DNA from: Defluviicoccus sp.
GTDB lineage: Bacteria > Pseudomonadota > Alphaproteobacteria > MPNO01
DNA: 64,000 bases
Assembly: GCA_028821395.1 (NCBI GenBank)
Contig: JAPPGP010000209.1
Span: forward strand, 1 to 64,000
Direction: 5' to 3'
How positions within the stretch are numbered: the stretch's first letter is position 1; each line of letters opens with the position of its first letter. The position numbers were made by a program, and so were the translations under genes. The notes under the pieces are model-generated. The model was not told where the DNA came from. It did no database searches and saw only the letters and a list, made by a program, of their open reading frames with translations. Positions 46,584 to 56,313 of the stretch are shown piece after piece.

Positions 46584-47780
46584 ATGGACTTCACCCTGCC
46601 GCCCGAGCTCGACGACTACCGCCGCCGCGTCCGCGCCTTCGTGGAACAGCACATCCTGCCGCTGGAGCGGGATGCGGCGAACGCCGACGAGCACGAGAAC
46701 CTGCGCGAGGACGTGCTGGAGGACGTGCGCGCCAGGGTCAGGGCCGCCGGTCTCTGGGCGCTCCAGATGCCTAGGGAGCGCGGCGGTCAGGGCCTGCCCG
46801 TGATCGGCATGGCGGCCTGCTACGAGGAGATGAATCGCTCGATCTACGGGCCCGTCTGCTTCAACTCGGCCGCCCCCGACGACGGCAACATGATGGTGCT
46901 GGAGAAGGTCTCGACCGAGGCGCAGAAGGAACGCTGGCTGCAGCCGATCGTCGACGGCAGGGTGCGGTCGTCCTTCGCCATGACCGAGCCGATGCCGGGC
47001 TCGGGCTCCGACCCCGCAGCGATGCTGACCACGGCGACGAAGGCGGGCGACCGCTGGGTGATCGACGGGCACAAGTGGTTCATCACCGGCGCCGCGGTGG
47101 CGCAACACTTCATCCTGATCGCCCGGACCTCGGACGACCGGCGGCGCGGGCTCACGGCCTTTCTGTTCGATGCCGGCCAGCCCGGCTTCGAGATCGTCCG
47201 GCGCATCCCGATCATGGGCCCGGAGGAGCATGGCGGGCATTGCGAAGTCCGCTTCGACGGCATGGAGATACCCGACGAGAACCGGCTGATGGAGGTGGGG
47301 GACGGGCTCAAGCTCACCCAGATCCGGCTCGGCACCGCGCGTCTGACCCACTGCATGCGCTGGACCGGGATGGCCAAGCGCGCGCTGGAAGAGACCTTCG
47401 CCTATGTCCGCGAGCGCGAGAGCTTCGGCGCCAGGCTCGGCGACCACGAGGGCGTGCAGTGGATGCTGGGCGAGGCGGCGATGCAGGTCGATATCGGCCG
47501 GCTGCTCACAATGCGGGCGGCGGCGCGGCTGGACGCCGGCGATTTCGCGCGCAAGGAGGTCTCGATGGCCAAGGTCGTGGTCTCCGAGGCGCTGCACACC
47601 GCCGTCGACACGGCGATCCAGCTGCTCGGCGCGCGCGGCTACTCCAAGGACACCAAGCTCGAATGGATGTACCGCTACGCCCGCCAGGCACGGCTGGTCG
47701 ACGGGGCGTCGGAAGTGCACAAGATGGTGCTGTCCCGCTTCCTGCTCGAAGAGGGGGTCGATTTCTGGAGCTGGCCGTGA
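46584..47780 (+). CDS. Acyl-CoA dehydrogenase family protein
   Basis: A 398-residue FAD-dependent acyl-CoA dehydrogenase. FAMTEPMPGSGSDPAAM is the FAD/substrate motif, WFITGAAVAQHFIL follows, and QLLGARGYSKDTKLEWMYR belongs to the C-terminal helical domain. The catalytic base at the ACAD11-like position is not certain from sequence. It is coupled by GTGA overlap to a phosphotransferase gene and then a DUF6285 gene, the same grouping as the ACAD10/11 kinase-dehydrogenase pair that degrades 4-hydroxy acids. Confidence 0.92.
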   Translation: MDFTLPPELDDYRRRVRAFVEQHILPLERDAANADEHENLREDVLEDVRARVRAAGLWALQMPRERGGQGLPVIGMAACYEEMNRSIYGPVCFNSAAPDDGNMMVLEKVSTEAQKERWLQPIVDGRVRSSFAMTEPMPGSGSDPAAMLTTATKAGDRWVIDGHKWFITGAAVAQHFILIARTSDDRRRGLTAFLFDAGQPGFEIVRRIPIMGPEEHGGHCEVRFDGMEIPDENRLMEVGDGLKLTQIRLGTARLTHCMRWTGMAKRALEETFAYVRERESFGARLGDHEGVQWMLGEAAMQVDIGRLLTMRAAARLDAGDFARKEVSMAKVVVSEALHTAVDTAIQLLGARGYSKDTKLEWMYRYARQARLVDGASEVHKMVLSRFLLEEGVDFWSWP

Positions 47781-48778
47781 GCAGCCGCCTCGCCGCCTTC
47801 ATCCGGGACGAGGCCGGCGCGGACTCCGTTGCCATCGCCAACGAGAGACGCCTGGCGGGCGGGGCGATCCAGGAGAACCGGGCGCTCGATGTAGAGATCG
47901 CGGGCGGCCCGCTAGCCGGGCGGTACAAGCTGGTATTGCGGACCGAGGCGAAATCCTCGGTGCCCCTCAGCCAGCCGGTCGCCCACCAGTTCGCCTGTCT
48001 GGAACGCGCCCGCTCGGTCGGGATGACGGTGCCGGAACCGCTCTGGCAGTCCGACGATCCGGCGATCGTCGGCGCCCCGTTCTACCTGATGCGCCGCATC
48101 GAGGGCGAGGCGCTCGGCAACCGCGTGGTGCGGCAGGGGCCGAACCCGGGGCTCGCCGCGACCCTCGGGCGCGAACTCGCCAGGCTGCACCGCATCGCGC
48201 CGCCCGACGACGCGCTCGCCTTCCTCGGCGAGCCGCCCGACGACCCGGGCGCCTCCGGCATCGCGCTCTATCGCGGCTTTCTCGATGCCGAGGCGATGCC
48301 CCACCCGGCAATCGAATGGGGCCTGCGCTGGCTGGAGACCCATCCGGTGGAACCCGGCGAGATCGTGCTCTGCCACCACGATTTCCGCACCGGCAACTAC
48401 ATGGTGGAGGACGGACGGCTCACCGGAATCCTCGACTGGGAGTTTGCCGGCTGGGCCGACCCGATGGAGGATGTCGCCTGGTTCTGCGCGCGGTGCTGGC
48501 GCTTCGGCGCGCACGCGCTGGAGGCCGGCGGCATCGCCGACCGCGCGCCGTTCTACGCTGGCTACGAGTCGGAAAGCGGACGCAGGATCGATCCCGAGAA
48601 AATCCACTTTTACGAGGTCATGGCGCATATCCGCTGGGCGGTGATCGCGCTCCACCAGTGCAACCGCCACCTGTCGGGCGCCGAGCCGGACCTTGAGTTC
48701 GCGCTGATCGGCCGGCGCCTCCCCGAGCTCGAGCACGAGATCCTCGCGCTCACGGCGCCGGCAGGACGCGATGCGTGA
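47777..48778 (+). CDS. Phosphotransferase family protein (APH/ACAD10-11 kinase-like)
   Basis: A 333-residue APH-fold kinase. The catalytic loop is CHHDFRTGNYM (HxDxxxxN) and the metal-binding DWEFAGWADP plays the DFG role. GTG start overlaps the dehydrogenase stop (GTGA). In vertebrates and bacteria this fold next to an acyl-CoA dehydrogenase phosphorylates 4-hydroxyacyl-CoA before dehydrogenation, so the same is inferred here; antibiotic resistance is unlikely. Confidence 0.9.
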   Translation: MSSRLAAFIRDEAGADSVAIANERRLAGGAIQENRALDVEIAGGPLAGRYKLVLRTEAKSSVPLSQPVAHQFACLERARSVGMTVPEPLWQSDDPAIVGAPFYLMRRIEGEALGNRVVRQGPNPGLAATLGRELARLHRIAPPDDALAFLGEPPDDPGASGIALYRGFLDAEAMPHPAIEWGLRWLETHPVEPGEIVLCHHDFRTGNYMVEDGRLTGILDWEFAGWADPMEDVAWFCARCWRFGAHALEAGGIADRAPFYAGYESESGRRIDPEKIHFYEVMAHIRWAVIALHQCNRHLSGAEPDLEFALIGRRLPELEHEILALTAPAGRDA

Positions 48779-49121
48779 CAAGCCGGACATCGCCGACCTG
48801 CTGGAGGCCGCGCGGACGACGCTGATGGAAGACCTGCTCCCCAAGCTTCGGCCCGAGCACCGCTACCGCGCGCATCTGGTCGCCGCGGCGATGGCGACGG
48901 CGGCGCGCGAGCTCGCCGCCGGACAGGCGCCGGAGGAGGCTGAGCGAGAGGCGCTCGCGCGTCTCCTCGGCGAGGACGCGGACCTGGAGGCACTCAACCG
49001 GAGGTTCGCGGCGAAATTGCGCGCCGGCGCCTTCGACGCCAGCGAGACGGCCTACGCCCTCCTCGCCCGCTCGACCGCCGCCCGCCTCGCCGAGTGCAAC
49101 CCGGGCTACGAGACCGATTAG
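48771..49121 (+). CDS. DUF6285 domain protein
   Basis: A 116-residue, helix-rich protein (MRDKPDIADLLEAARTTLME). Small proteins of this type regularly follow the kinase in dehydrogenase-kinase operons. It overlaps the kinase gene by 8 nt. Function unknown; probably an accessory of the kinase or dehydrogenase. Its stop overlaps the convergent DUF1989 gene by 4 nt. Confidence 0.8.
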   Translation: MRDKPDIADLLEAARTTLMEDLLPKLRPEHRYRAHLVAAAMATAARELAAGQAPEEAEREALARLLGEDADLEALNRRFAAKLRAGAFDASETAYALLARSTAARLAECNPGYETD

Positions 49122-49747
49122 CCCGGGCGGTAGTGGATCGCCCGCATCGGCGTCGGGTTGAAGGCGTTGCACTTGTTGCGCTCCTGCGGGCAGTTCGACA
49201 TGGCGACCAGCACGTCGGTCTCGGCGGTGAAGTCGACGTAATCGCCCGCTTTGGAGCTCGGCAGCTCGATCGTGAAGGTGCCGTCGGGCTGGATCGGGCA
49301 GTTCATGAAGACGTTGATGTTGTAGGGGATCTGTTTCCATTCGATGCCCCACGGCGCGAGCGCGGCGGCGAAGTTGTCGCGGCAGTTGGGCGTGCCCTCG
49401 ACGCCGTAGCGGTACTGGTTGGTGAAGCGCGAACAGGCGCCGGCGATGATGTCGTGCGTGCCGTTGGTGTCGGCGGTCATGGTCATCAGCGCGCCGGCCT
49501 CGTCGGAGAACAGCGTGTAGCCGACCCCCGGGAAGACCTGGTTGTTCAGGAGCAGCGTGTTGTGCGGCGAGAGCTTCTCCTCCAGCCGGTGCAGGTTGAA
49601 GCAGAGGAAATCGGCCACCTGCTGGCCCTCGACGTCGACGATGCGGTAGACCTCGCCCTTGCTGACCTCGCAGGCGTGGTGGCCGCGCGGCTCGACGAGC
49701 CTGTCCTCGATCACGGTTCCGGGAACCGTAATGACATCGGTACCCAT
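49118..49747 (-). CDS. DUF1989 (urea carboxylase-associated family) protein
   Basis: A 209-residue protein with EPRGHHACEVSKGEVYRI, GQQVADFLCFN, and a conserved cysteine/histidine-rich core including NCRDNF and MNCPIQPDG. Family members occur beside urea carboxylase or amine catabolism genes and some act as metal-dependent hydrolases. ATG 49747 follows AAGGGAGGCAGGG. It is divergent from the Rieske oxygenase genes (122 nt between starts) and may share their promoter region. Confidence 0.85.
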   Translation of the reverse strand: MGTDVITVPGTVIEDRLVEPRGHHACEVSKGEVYRIVDVEGQQVADFLCFNLHRLEEKLSPHNTLLLNNQVFPGVGYTLFSDEAGALMTMTADTNGTHDIIAGACSRFTNQYRYGVEGTPNCRDNFAAALAPWGIEWKQIPYNINVFMNCPIQPDGTFTIELPSSKAGDYVDFTAETDVLVAMSNCPQERNKCNAFNPTPMRAIHYRPG

Positions 49748-49869
49748 CCCTGCCTCCCTTGAGGTTTGCGATCGCCCAGCGTGGCACGGGCCGGGCGCCG
49801 CGTCCACGGGGGGTTCCGGGCGCCGCCCGCTGGTGTAGTCTCCGATCCGAGCGGGCCAGGGAGAGGGCG

Positions 49870-51192
49870 ATGGCGGGGCCGACCGAGAGCGAGATCGCCG
49901 GGCTCGTCCGGCCGGGGCGGGTGCACCGCAGGGTCTATGCCGATCCGGCGATCTTCGAGCTCGAAATGGAGCGCATCTTCGCCCGTGCCTGGATCTATGT
50001 CGGGCATGAGAGCCAGGTGAAGGCGCCGGGCGATTACGTCCGCACCCGGATCGGCCGCCGCCCGATGGTCATGACGCGCCACGAGGACGGCTCGATCCGG
50101 GTGATCCACAACCAGTGCGCCCATCGCGGCGCCATGGTGGTGGCGAAGGACGCCGGCAACGCCCGGCGGTTCGAGTGCTGCTACCACGGCTGGACCTACG
50201 CCACCGACGGCAGGCTGATCCATGTGCCGCTCCGGCACGGCTATCCCGCCCATTTCAACCCGGACGATCCGCGAACCGCGATGGTCGCGGCGGCGCGGGT
50301 CGCGAGCTATCGCGGCTTCGTCTTCGCCTCTCTCGCGGCGGACGGGCCGCCGCTCGCCGACTTCCTCGGCTACATGACCACCTCCTTCGACGACATGGTC
50401 GACCGCGCGCCGGACGACGAGATCGAGGTCGCGGGCGGGGTGTTCAGGCACGCCTATGACGGCAACTGGAAGCTGTACCTGGAGAATCTGTGCGACGCGG
50501 CGCATCCGATCTTCGTCCACCGCTCGTCGATCGACGCCGCCAGGGCGCAGGACGATGCGGCGCATTCGACCGGGGCGGGCGAGATCGCGGTGCGCCAGAT
50601 GCGCCAGAACGGCGCGCCGCACGATTTCTGGCGCGAGCAGGTGGGCATCTGGACCTATCCCGGCGGGCACGCCTTCCTCGGCGACTATCACGACGACGAG
50701 AAGCTGGTCGCAGCCGGCGGCGACCCCCTGTTCGCCGAGTACCTCGCGGCGCTGGAGGCGAAGAAGGGGGCGGCGGAGGCGAAGCGCGTCATGGAGGTGA
50801 CGCGCTGGAACTCGAACGTCTATCCCAACCTCTCCTTCATGAGCCAGTTCCGCCAACTCCGCGTGGTCCACCCGGTGGCGGTCGACCGCACCGAGGTCCA
50901 TACCTATGCCTTCCGGCTCAAGGGCGCGCCGGCCAGGATGTTCGAGGACACCATCGCCTTTGCCAACGTCACCAACGGGACCGGATCGCCGGTGCTGACC
51001 GACGATCTGGAGACCTACGGGCGGATCGGCCAGGGCGTCGCCTCGGCGGGCGCCGAGTGGATCGAAATCGGCCGCGGCTACGAGACCGACCGGCCCGACG
51101 GCACGGGCGGCGTCGCGGGCATCGATTCGACCAGCGAAATCTACATCCGCAACATGTACGACGCCTGGCTCGGCTACATGGCGGCGCCGTGA
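49870..51192 (+). CDS. Rieske aromatic ring-hydroxylating dioxygenase, alpha subunit
   Basis: A 440-residue oxygenase large subunit. The Rieske cluster ligands are CAHRG (CxH) and CCYHGW (CxxH), residues about 80-105. The mononuclear-iron site lies in the C-terminal domain, with NWKLYLENLCDAAHPIFVH supplying two histidines and the Asp bridge. It hydroxylates an aromatic ring with its beta subunit encoded next (GTGA overlap). ATG 49870 follows GGGAGAGGG. Related to the truncated gene at position 1-622. A separate reductase is not in the window. Confidence 0.95.
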   Translation: MAGPTESEIAGLVRPGRVHRRVYADPAIFELEMERIFARAWIYVGHESQVKAPGDYVRTRIGRRPMVMTRHEDGSIRVIHNQCAHRGAMVVAKDAGNARRFECCYHGWTYATDGRLIHVPLRHGYPAHFNPDDPRTAMVAAARVASYRGFVFASLAADGPPLADFLGYMTTSFDDMVDRAPDDEIEVAGGVFRHAYDGNWKLYLENLCDAAHPIFVHRSSIDAARAQDDAAHSTGAGEIAVRQMRQNGAPHDFWREQVGIWTYPGGHAFLGDYHDDEKLVAAGGDPLFAEYLAALEAKKGAAEAKRVMEVTRWNSNVYPNLSFMSQFRQLRVVHPVAVDRTEVHTYAFRLKGAPARMFEDTIAFANVTNGTGSPVLTDDLETYGRIGQGVASAGAEWIEIGRGYETDRPDGTGGVAGIDSTSEIYIRNMYDAWLGYMAAP

Positions 51193-51665
51193 GCCGGCCC
51201 GCACCCGACGAGATCGAGGGCTTCCTTGTCGCCGAGGCGCGGATGCTGGACGAGCGCCGCTGGGAAGACTGGCTCGCGCTGTTCGCCGAGGACGGCTGGT
51301 ACTGGGTGCCGCTGGAGGAAGGCCAGGACAATCCGCGGGAGGTGGTCTCGCTGATCTATGACGACCGGCGCCTCCTGGAGACCCGCATCCGCCGCCTCGC
51401 CGAGGCCGCGCTGCACGCCCAGACCCCGGCCTCGCGCACCAGCCGCATCGTCGCCAACCCAACCGTGGAAGAGGAGGAAGGCGGCGAGGTCACCGTCCGC
51501 GCCAAGTTCCAGATGGTGGAGTCCCGCAACGACGCCCGCCGGGTGTTCGCCGGCACCACCTGGCACCGGCTCCGGCGCGACGGCGAGGGCTTCCGCATCC
51601 GCTGGAAGCGGGTCGATCTGGTCGATTGCGACGCCGTCCATGACGGGATCAGCGTCCCGTTCTAG
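51189..51665 (+). CDS. Aromatic ring-hydroxylating dioxygenase, beta subunit
   Basis: A 158-residue small subunit with the cystatin/NTF2-like fold: EIEGFLVAEARMLDERRWED, WLALFAEDGWYWVP and SRTSRIVANPTVEEEEGGE. It stabilises the alpha hexamer. GTG start overlaps the alpha stop by 4 nt, so expression is coupled. Substrate type (benzoate-, anthranilate- or biphenyl-like) cannot be told. The stop overlaps the convergent DUF2339 gene by 4 nt. Confidence 0.92.
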   Translation: MSRPAPDEIEGFLVAEARMLDERRWEDWLALFAEDGWYWVPLEEGQDNPREVVSLIYDDRRLLETRIRRLAEAALHAQTPASRTSRIVANPTVEEEEGGEVTVRAKFQMVESRNDARRVFAGTTWHRLRRDGEGFRIRWKRVDLVDCDAVHDGISVPF

Positions 51666-54352
51666 GTCGAGCCGGGGACTACCCGCGGCGGGAACACGTA
51701 GCGGCGGTAGAGATAGCTGACGCCGACCGCCGCCAGCCCGACGCCGAAGAAGGAGAGCGCCCGCCAGATCCCGGTCAGCGCGGCGGTGTCGAAGAACACC
51801 GCCTTGCCCGCCGCTAGCAGGACGAGCACGAGAGAAGCGTAGCGCAGCATGACCCCGCCCTGTCCGAGCGCGAGCGCGAGCAGGATGGCGGCATAGGCGA
51901 GCCAGCCGAGCGAGTAGGCGTAGAGCTCGGCATTGGTGGTCGCGCCGGCGAGCAGGCTGCCGTGGAAGCTGTGCCTGATCTCGGCGTTGAGCCAGACGAA
52001 GCCGAGCGCCAGCGCGGCGACGCCCGCCCAGCGCGCCACCCGCGCATCGCCGCGCCGGACCGCCGCCCACATGAACAGGACCGCGAAGCCGGCGGGCACG
52101 AGGTAGCCAGGCAGCAGCAGGTTGAAGAACGGCCAGCTCCCTACCGGATCGGCGCGAAGCCAGGGGTTGTCGAAGAGGATTTGCAGCACGGCCACCTGGG
52201 CAAGAGCGAGACCGGCCAGGATGCGCCAGCCCCAGACCGGCACCAGGCGGTCGGCGGGAAGGCGCGCGTAGAGGATGTAGGCCACGGCGAGCCACGCGAT
52301 CGACTGGACGGATTGCTCGGCGAAGCCGTAACGCCGCGCATCGAGCGGCCCGCCCGACATCAGGTGACGGATCTCGAGGCTGACGAAGAGGACGGCGAAG
52401 GCCAGCGCGCCGGCTTCCAGGAGGGAGACGAGGCGGTCATCTGTCCTGCGCCGGAACATCCGCGCGGCGGCGAAGAAGGCGAGTGCCGGCCCGCCATAGC
52501 CGTAGATCAGCCAGTTGAGGCCGGGGACGCCGCCGATCGGATAGTCCAGCACGTGGGGGTTCAGGATGAGGCGGACCAGCACGACCGCGGCGACCGCGAA
52601 GGCCACGCGGCGCAGCGCCGGCAGGTCGAGCCTGGCCGCGATCCAGGCCATTGCCGGGAGCTGGATGGCCAGCGCCACGGTGAGCCAGGCCTGTTCGAGC
52701 GCCGTCGCCGCCGCCAGGGACAACGCCGCGACCACGCCCGCGGCGTAGGCGCCGAGCGCGCCGGTCATCCCCGGCGCGTCGCGATGGCGCTGCACCCGCT
52801 CCGCCGCGAACAGCAGGACCAGGCCGAGGCCGAGCGCTGCCCCGGTCCAGGCCAGGTCGAGCGCGAATCCCTCGATCCGCCAATAGGCGACGGTGAAGAC
52901 CAGGACCGGCGTCGCCGCCGATACCGACGCCCAGAGCGCCGGGCGAGCGGCGCCCCAGAGCGCGGCAAAGCCGCCGGCGCCGACGATCGCGGCATAGATC
53001 GCGGCCACGCCCAGAAACGGCACCAGGTCGGGAGGCACGATCGGTCCGGGCACGCGACCGATCTCCTTTCCCTCCATAACCCAGATCGGCGCGCGCTTGT
53101 CGGTGATTTCCGGCAGGTGCCAGCCGGCGACGATCGCCAGGACAAGGATCGCGGCGGCGATCTGGAACGCATCGAACGCGGCCTCTCGTCGCGCTGCGGC
53201 GAGCATGCCGGCGGCAGCGATCCCGGCCACCGTGAGGGAGGCGTCGCCATAGTGATCCATGCGGACCAGCGCAAAAATCAGCGCGCCGGTGACCAGCACC
53301 GCAATCGCGGCGATGAGTTCGGAGGTCCGAAGCGCCTCCCAATCGAGCGGCTGCGGCAGGTCGCCGTCGGACCCATCCGGAGCGAACGGATAGCGCACCA
53401 GCATGAAGACCGCGCCCAGGGCCAGGAGATAGGGCCCGACGAAATTGGCATCGCCGGTCTGCCAGGCGGCGGAGAACCAAAGCAGCGGCCAAGCCGTCGC
53501 GCCGGCCAGGCCAAGCCAGGCGAGCCACCATCGCCCCGTGTAGCGCGCGATCGCCAGCAAGCCCGCCGTCAGCAGCAGCAGATAGGGGAACAGCACCTCC
53601 GGGCGGTGTTCCCCTGTCGCGGTCAGCCACGGGGTCAGGTATCCGCCGACCAGGCCGATCGCCGCGACCAGCGGCCCCTGCAACAGCGACAGCGCCACCG
53701 CGCCGGCGGCGACGCTGGCCAGCAAGACGAAAGCGGCGGCGGGCGAGATCAGGTCGTAGAGCGCATAAGCCGCGTAGATGCTGGTGAACAGGATCGAGAC
53801 GCCCGCCGCCGTCAGCGCCGGCGGTATGTAGGACGGCTGGATCGCCGCCAGCGCGCGCTCCAGCGGCCGGCGGCGCAGCCAATCGCCGGCGAGGGTCAGC
53901 AGCGCGCCCAGCACCGCACCCAGGCAGACGCGGATCTCCGGGCCGAGCCAGCCCTGCTCGATCGAGAACTTGACCAGGAAGAATCCGCCGACGGCAAGCG
54001 CGACGCTGCCCCCCCAGACCAGCCATTTGGAGGTTAGCGCCTCCTCGATGGATGGGGGCGGGGACGGGGGAGGCGGCGCCCAGCGCGCCACCTGCGGTTC
54101 GGGCGGCGCTGCGGGGGTCGGTTCGGGCGGCTCCGGCCGGGCGGCGGCCGGCTCGACCCCATCCGGCGTTGCCTCTTCCGGCGGCGCGGACGGGTCCTCG
54201 GATGCAAGCGCCAGCCGGGCAACCTCACTCTGGAGGGACTCCAATTCCTTCGCCACACGGTTGGACCGGATCCATGCCCCGATACCGAGGATCGGGCCGG
54301 CCAAGACCGCGAGCAGAATGATCCCTGAGATCAGCGCCATGAGGCTATCCAT
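51662..54352 (-). CDS. DUF2339 multi-spanning membrane protein
   Basis: An 896-residue inner-membrane protein. An N-terminal hydrophobic helix (about 5-28) is followed by a short coiled segment VAKELESLQSEVARLA and a Pro/Ala/Glu-rich linker (about 50-102). About 20 or more hydrophobic helices follow to the C-terminus. IEEALTSKWLVWGGSVALAV and RPLERALAAIQPSYIPPALT are typical of DUF2339. The function is unknown, perhaps envelope-related. It is monocistronic and lies 200 nt downstream of mutL in transcription order. Confidence 0.9.
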   Translation of the reverse strand: MDSLMALISGIILLAVLAGPILGIGAWIRSNRVAKELESLQSEVARLALASEDPSAPPEEATPDGVEPAAARPEPPEPTPAAPPEPQVARWAPPPPSPPPSIEEALTSKWLVWGGSVALAVGGFFLVKFSIEQGWLGPEIRVCLGAVLGALLTLAGDWLRRRPLERALAAIQPSYIPPALTAAGVSILFTSIYAAYALYDLISPAAAFVLLASVAAGAVALSLLQGPLVAAIGLVGGYLTPWLTATGEHRPEVLFPYLLLLTAGLLAIARYTGRWWLAWLGLAGATAWPLLWFSAAWQTGDANFVGPYLLALGAVFMLVRYPFAPDGSDGDLPQPLDWEALRTSELIAAIAVLVTGALIFALVRMDHYGDASLTVAGIAAAGMLAAARREAAFDAFQIAAAILVLAIVAGWHLPEITDKRAPIWVMEGKEIGRVPGPIVPPDLVPFLGVAAIYAAIVGAGGFAALWGAARPALWASVSAATPVLVFTVAYWRIEGFALDLAWTGAALGLGLVLLFAAERVQRHRDAPGMTGALGAYAAGVVAALSLAAATALEQAWLTVALAIQLPAMAWIAARLDLPALRRVAFAVAAVVLVRLILNPHVLDYPIGGVPGLNWLIYGYGGPALAFFAAARMFRRRTDDRLVSLLEAGALAFAVLFVSLEIRHLMSGGPLDARRYGFAEQSVQSIAWLAVAYILYARLPADRLVPVWGWRILAGLALAQVAVLQILFDNPWLRADPVGSWPFFNLLLPGYLVPAGFAVLFMWAAVRRGDARVARWAGVAALALGFVWLNAEIRHSFHGSLLAGATTNAELYAYSLGWLAYAAILLALALGQGGVMLRYASLVLVLLAAGKAVFFDTAALTGIWRALSFFGVGLAAVGVSYLYRRYVFPPRVVPGST

Positions 54353-54552
54353 CGTGCGTGCCGGATCCGACTTTGGGGGCTCGGCCGGCCCGAATCGGAG
54401 GCTCTCTGCCGCCCGAGCCTCCTCGCCTCAGCGCTTCGTTCCGGTCCTATCGATATTGGGAGGCAGTCACCCATGCGCCATGACCTCGTAACCAGATCGT
54501 GACCTTGCGGTGCGGGATGGCAATGTCGGGGTGCGCGTCACGCGCGGGGGCG

Positions 54553-56313
54553 TCAGCGCCGGCCGAACAGGCGCTCGATATCGGCGAGCTTGAGCTCGAC
54601 ATAGGTGGGCCGGCCGTGGTTGCACTGGCCCGCGTTTGGCGTCGCCTCCATCTGGCGCAGGAGCGCGTTCATCTCGTCCGCCGTCAGCCGCTTGCCGGCG
54701 CGGACCGAGCCGTGGCAGGCCATGGTGGAGCAGAGCGCATCCAGCCGCTCCTTCAAGGCGAGCCCGGTGCCGTGCTCGGCGAGCTCGTCGGCGAGGTCGC
54801 GCACCAGCCCGCCCGCCTCGCTGACCCCGAGCAGCGCCGGCACCGCGCGCACGATCACGGCCTGCGGCCCGAAGCGCTCCAGCACCAGGCCGAGCTCGGC
54901 GAGCTCGGCGGCCCGCGCCGCCACCCGGTCGGCCGCATTCTCGTCGAGCTCCACCACCTCGGGGATCAGGAGCTGCTGCTGCGTCGCGCCGCCCTCCCCA
55001 ACCGCCGATTTGATGCGCTCATAGACGATGCGCTCATGCGCCGCGTGCTGATCGACGATGACGATCCCGTCCTCGGTCTGGGCGACGACATAGGTCGCGT
55101 GCAGCTGCGCCCTGGCCGCGCCGAGGGGGTGCGCCCCGGCCTCCGGCGGGGCTTCGTCGGGCGCCGCGGCGGCGGGGGCGAAGTCGTCCTGGGGCGGTTG
55201 CAGCGGCGCCTGGAAGCGGGAAGCCGCCTCGGCGAGATGACCCATCGCCGGTGCTCCGGTTCCCGGCCGGAACCTGCCGAGCGTGTGGGCAGCCACGGTG
55301 GACGAGGCCCGATGCCCGGCCGCCGCCAGCGCGTGGCTGAGCGCCCCCACGATCAGCCCGCGGACGAGGGCTGCGTCGCGGAACCGGACCTCGGTCTTCG
55401 CCGGGTGGACGTTGACGTCGACCAGGCGGTGCGGCACCTCGAGCCGCAGCACCACGAGCGGGTGCCGATCGCGGGCGAGCAGGTCGGTATAGGCCGCGCG
55501 GATCGCGCCCGAGAACAGACGGTCCTGCACCGGGCGGCCGTTGACGAAGACGAATTGCGACTGCGCGTTGCCGCGGTTGAGCGTCGGCAGCCCGGCGCGG
55601 CCGGTGAGAATCAGCCCCTCTCGCCCGGCCTCGACGACGACCGAGTTCTCGACGAAATCGGCGCCCATCACCTGGACCAGCCGCCCGGCATCGGCCTCCA
55701 GCAGATCCCCGGTGCCCGCCTCGTAGCGGAGATGGGTGCGGTCCTCGCTCATCAGCGTGAAGGCGATCCCGGGCTCGGCGAGCGCGAGCCTGCGAACCGC
55801 GTCGGTGGCGTGGCGCAGCTCGGAACGCGCCGATTTGAGGAATTTGAGCCGGGCGGGCGTGGCGAAGAACAGGTCGCGCACCTCGACCCGGGTGCCGGCG
55901 GCGAGCGCGACGGGGCGGGGCCGGCCGATCGCCCCGCCCTCGACCGCGATGACGTTCGCCGCGTCCGCGCCGCGGGCGCGGCTCGCGATGGAGAGCCGGC
56001 TCACCGAGCCGATCGAGGGCAGCGCCTCGCCGCGGAAGCCGAGCGTCGCGATGCGCGACAAATCGTCGTCGGGCAATTTCGAGGTCGCGTGGCGTTCGAC
56101 CGCGAGCGCGAGCTCTTCCGCCGTCATGCCGCAGCCGTCGTCGGCGACCGCGATCAGCGTGCGCCCGCCGTCGCGCAGGGTCACGTCGATGCGTCCCGCA
56201 GCGGCGTCGATCGCGTTCTCGACCAGTTCCTTGACCGCCGAGGACGGGCGTTCCACCACCTCGCCGGCGGCGATGCGGTTGACCAGCGTCGCCGGCAGGC
56301 GCCGGATGGTCAT
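54553..56313 (-). CDS. mutL: DNA mismatch repair protein MutL
   Basis: A 586-residue GHKL ATPase. N-terminal ATPase motifs are [16 protein letters not shown] and [14 protein letters not shown], then [11 protein letters not shown]. After an Ala/Pro-rich linker (about 340-395), the C-terminal dimerisation domain contains [12 protein letters not shown], which fits the DQHA(x)2E(x)4E endonuclease motif, plus ACHGSVRAG and CNHGRPT. It therefore probably nicks DNA itself, unlike E. coli MutL. ATG 56313 overlaps the pgi stop by 4 nt. Confidence 0.97.
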   Translation of the reverse strand: MTIRRLPATLVNRIAAGEVVERPSSAVKELVENAIDAAAGRIDVTLRDGGRTLIAVADDGCGMTAEELALAVERHATSKLPDDDLSRIATLGFRGEALPSIGSVSRLSIASRARGADAANVIAVEGGAIGRPRPVALAAGTRVEVRDLFFATPARLKFLKSARSELRHATDAVRRLALAEPGIAFTLMSEDRTHLRYEAGTGDLLEADAGRLVQVMGADFVENSVVVEAGREGLILTGRAGLPTLNRGNAQSQFVFVNGRPVQDRLFSGAIRAAYTDLLARDRHPLVVLRLEVPHRLVDVNVHPAKTEVRFRDAALVRGLIVGALSHALAAAGHRASSTVAAHTLGRFRPGTGAPAMGHLAEAASRFQAPLQPPQDDFAPAAAAPDEAPPEAGAHPLGAARAQLHATYVVAQTEDGIVIVDQHAAHERIVYERIKSAVGEGGATQQQLLIPEVVELDENAADRVAARAAELAELGLVLERFGPQAVIVRAVPALLGVSEAGGLVRDLADELAEHGTGLALKERLDALCSTMACHGSVRAGKRLTADEMNALLRQMEATPNAGQCNHGRPTYVELKLADIERLFGRR

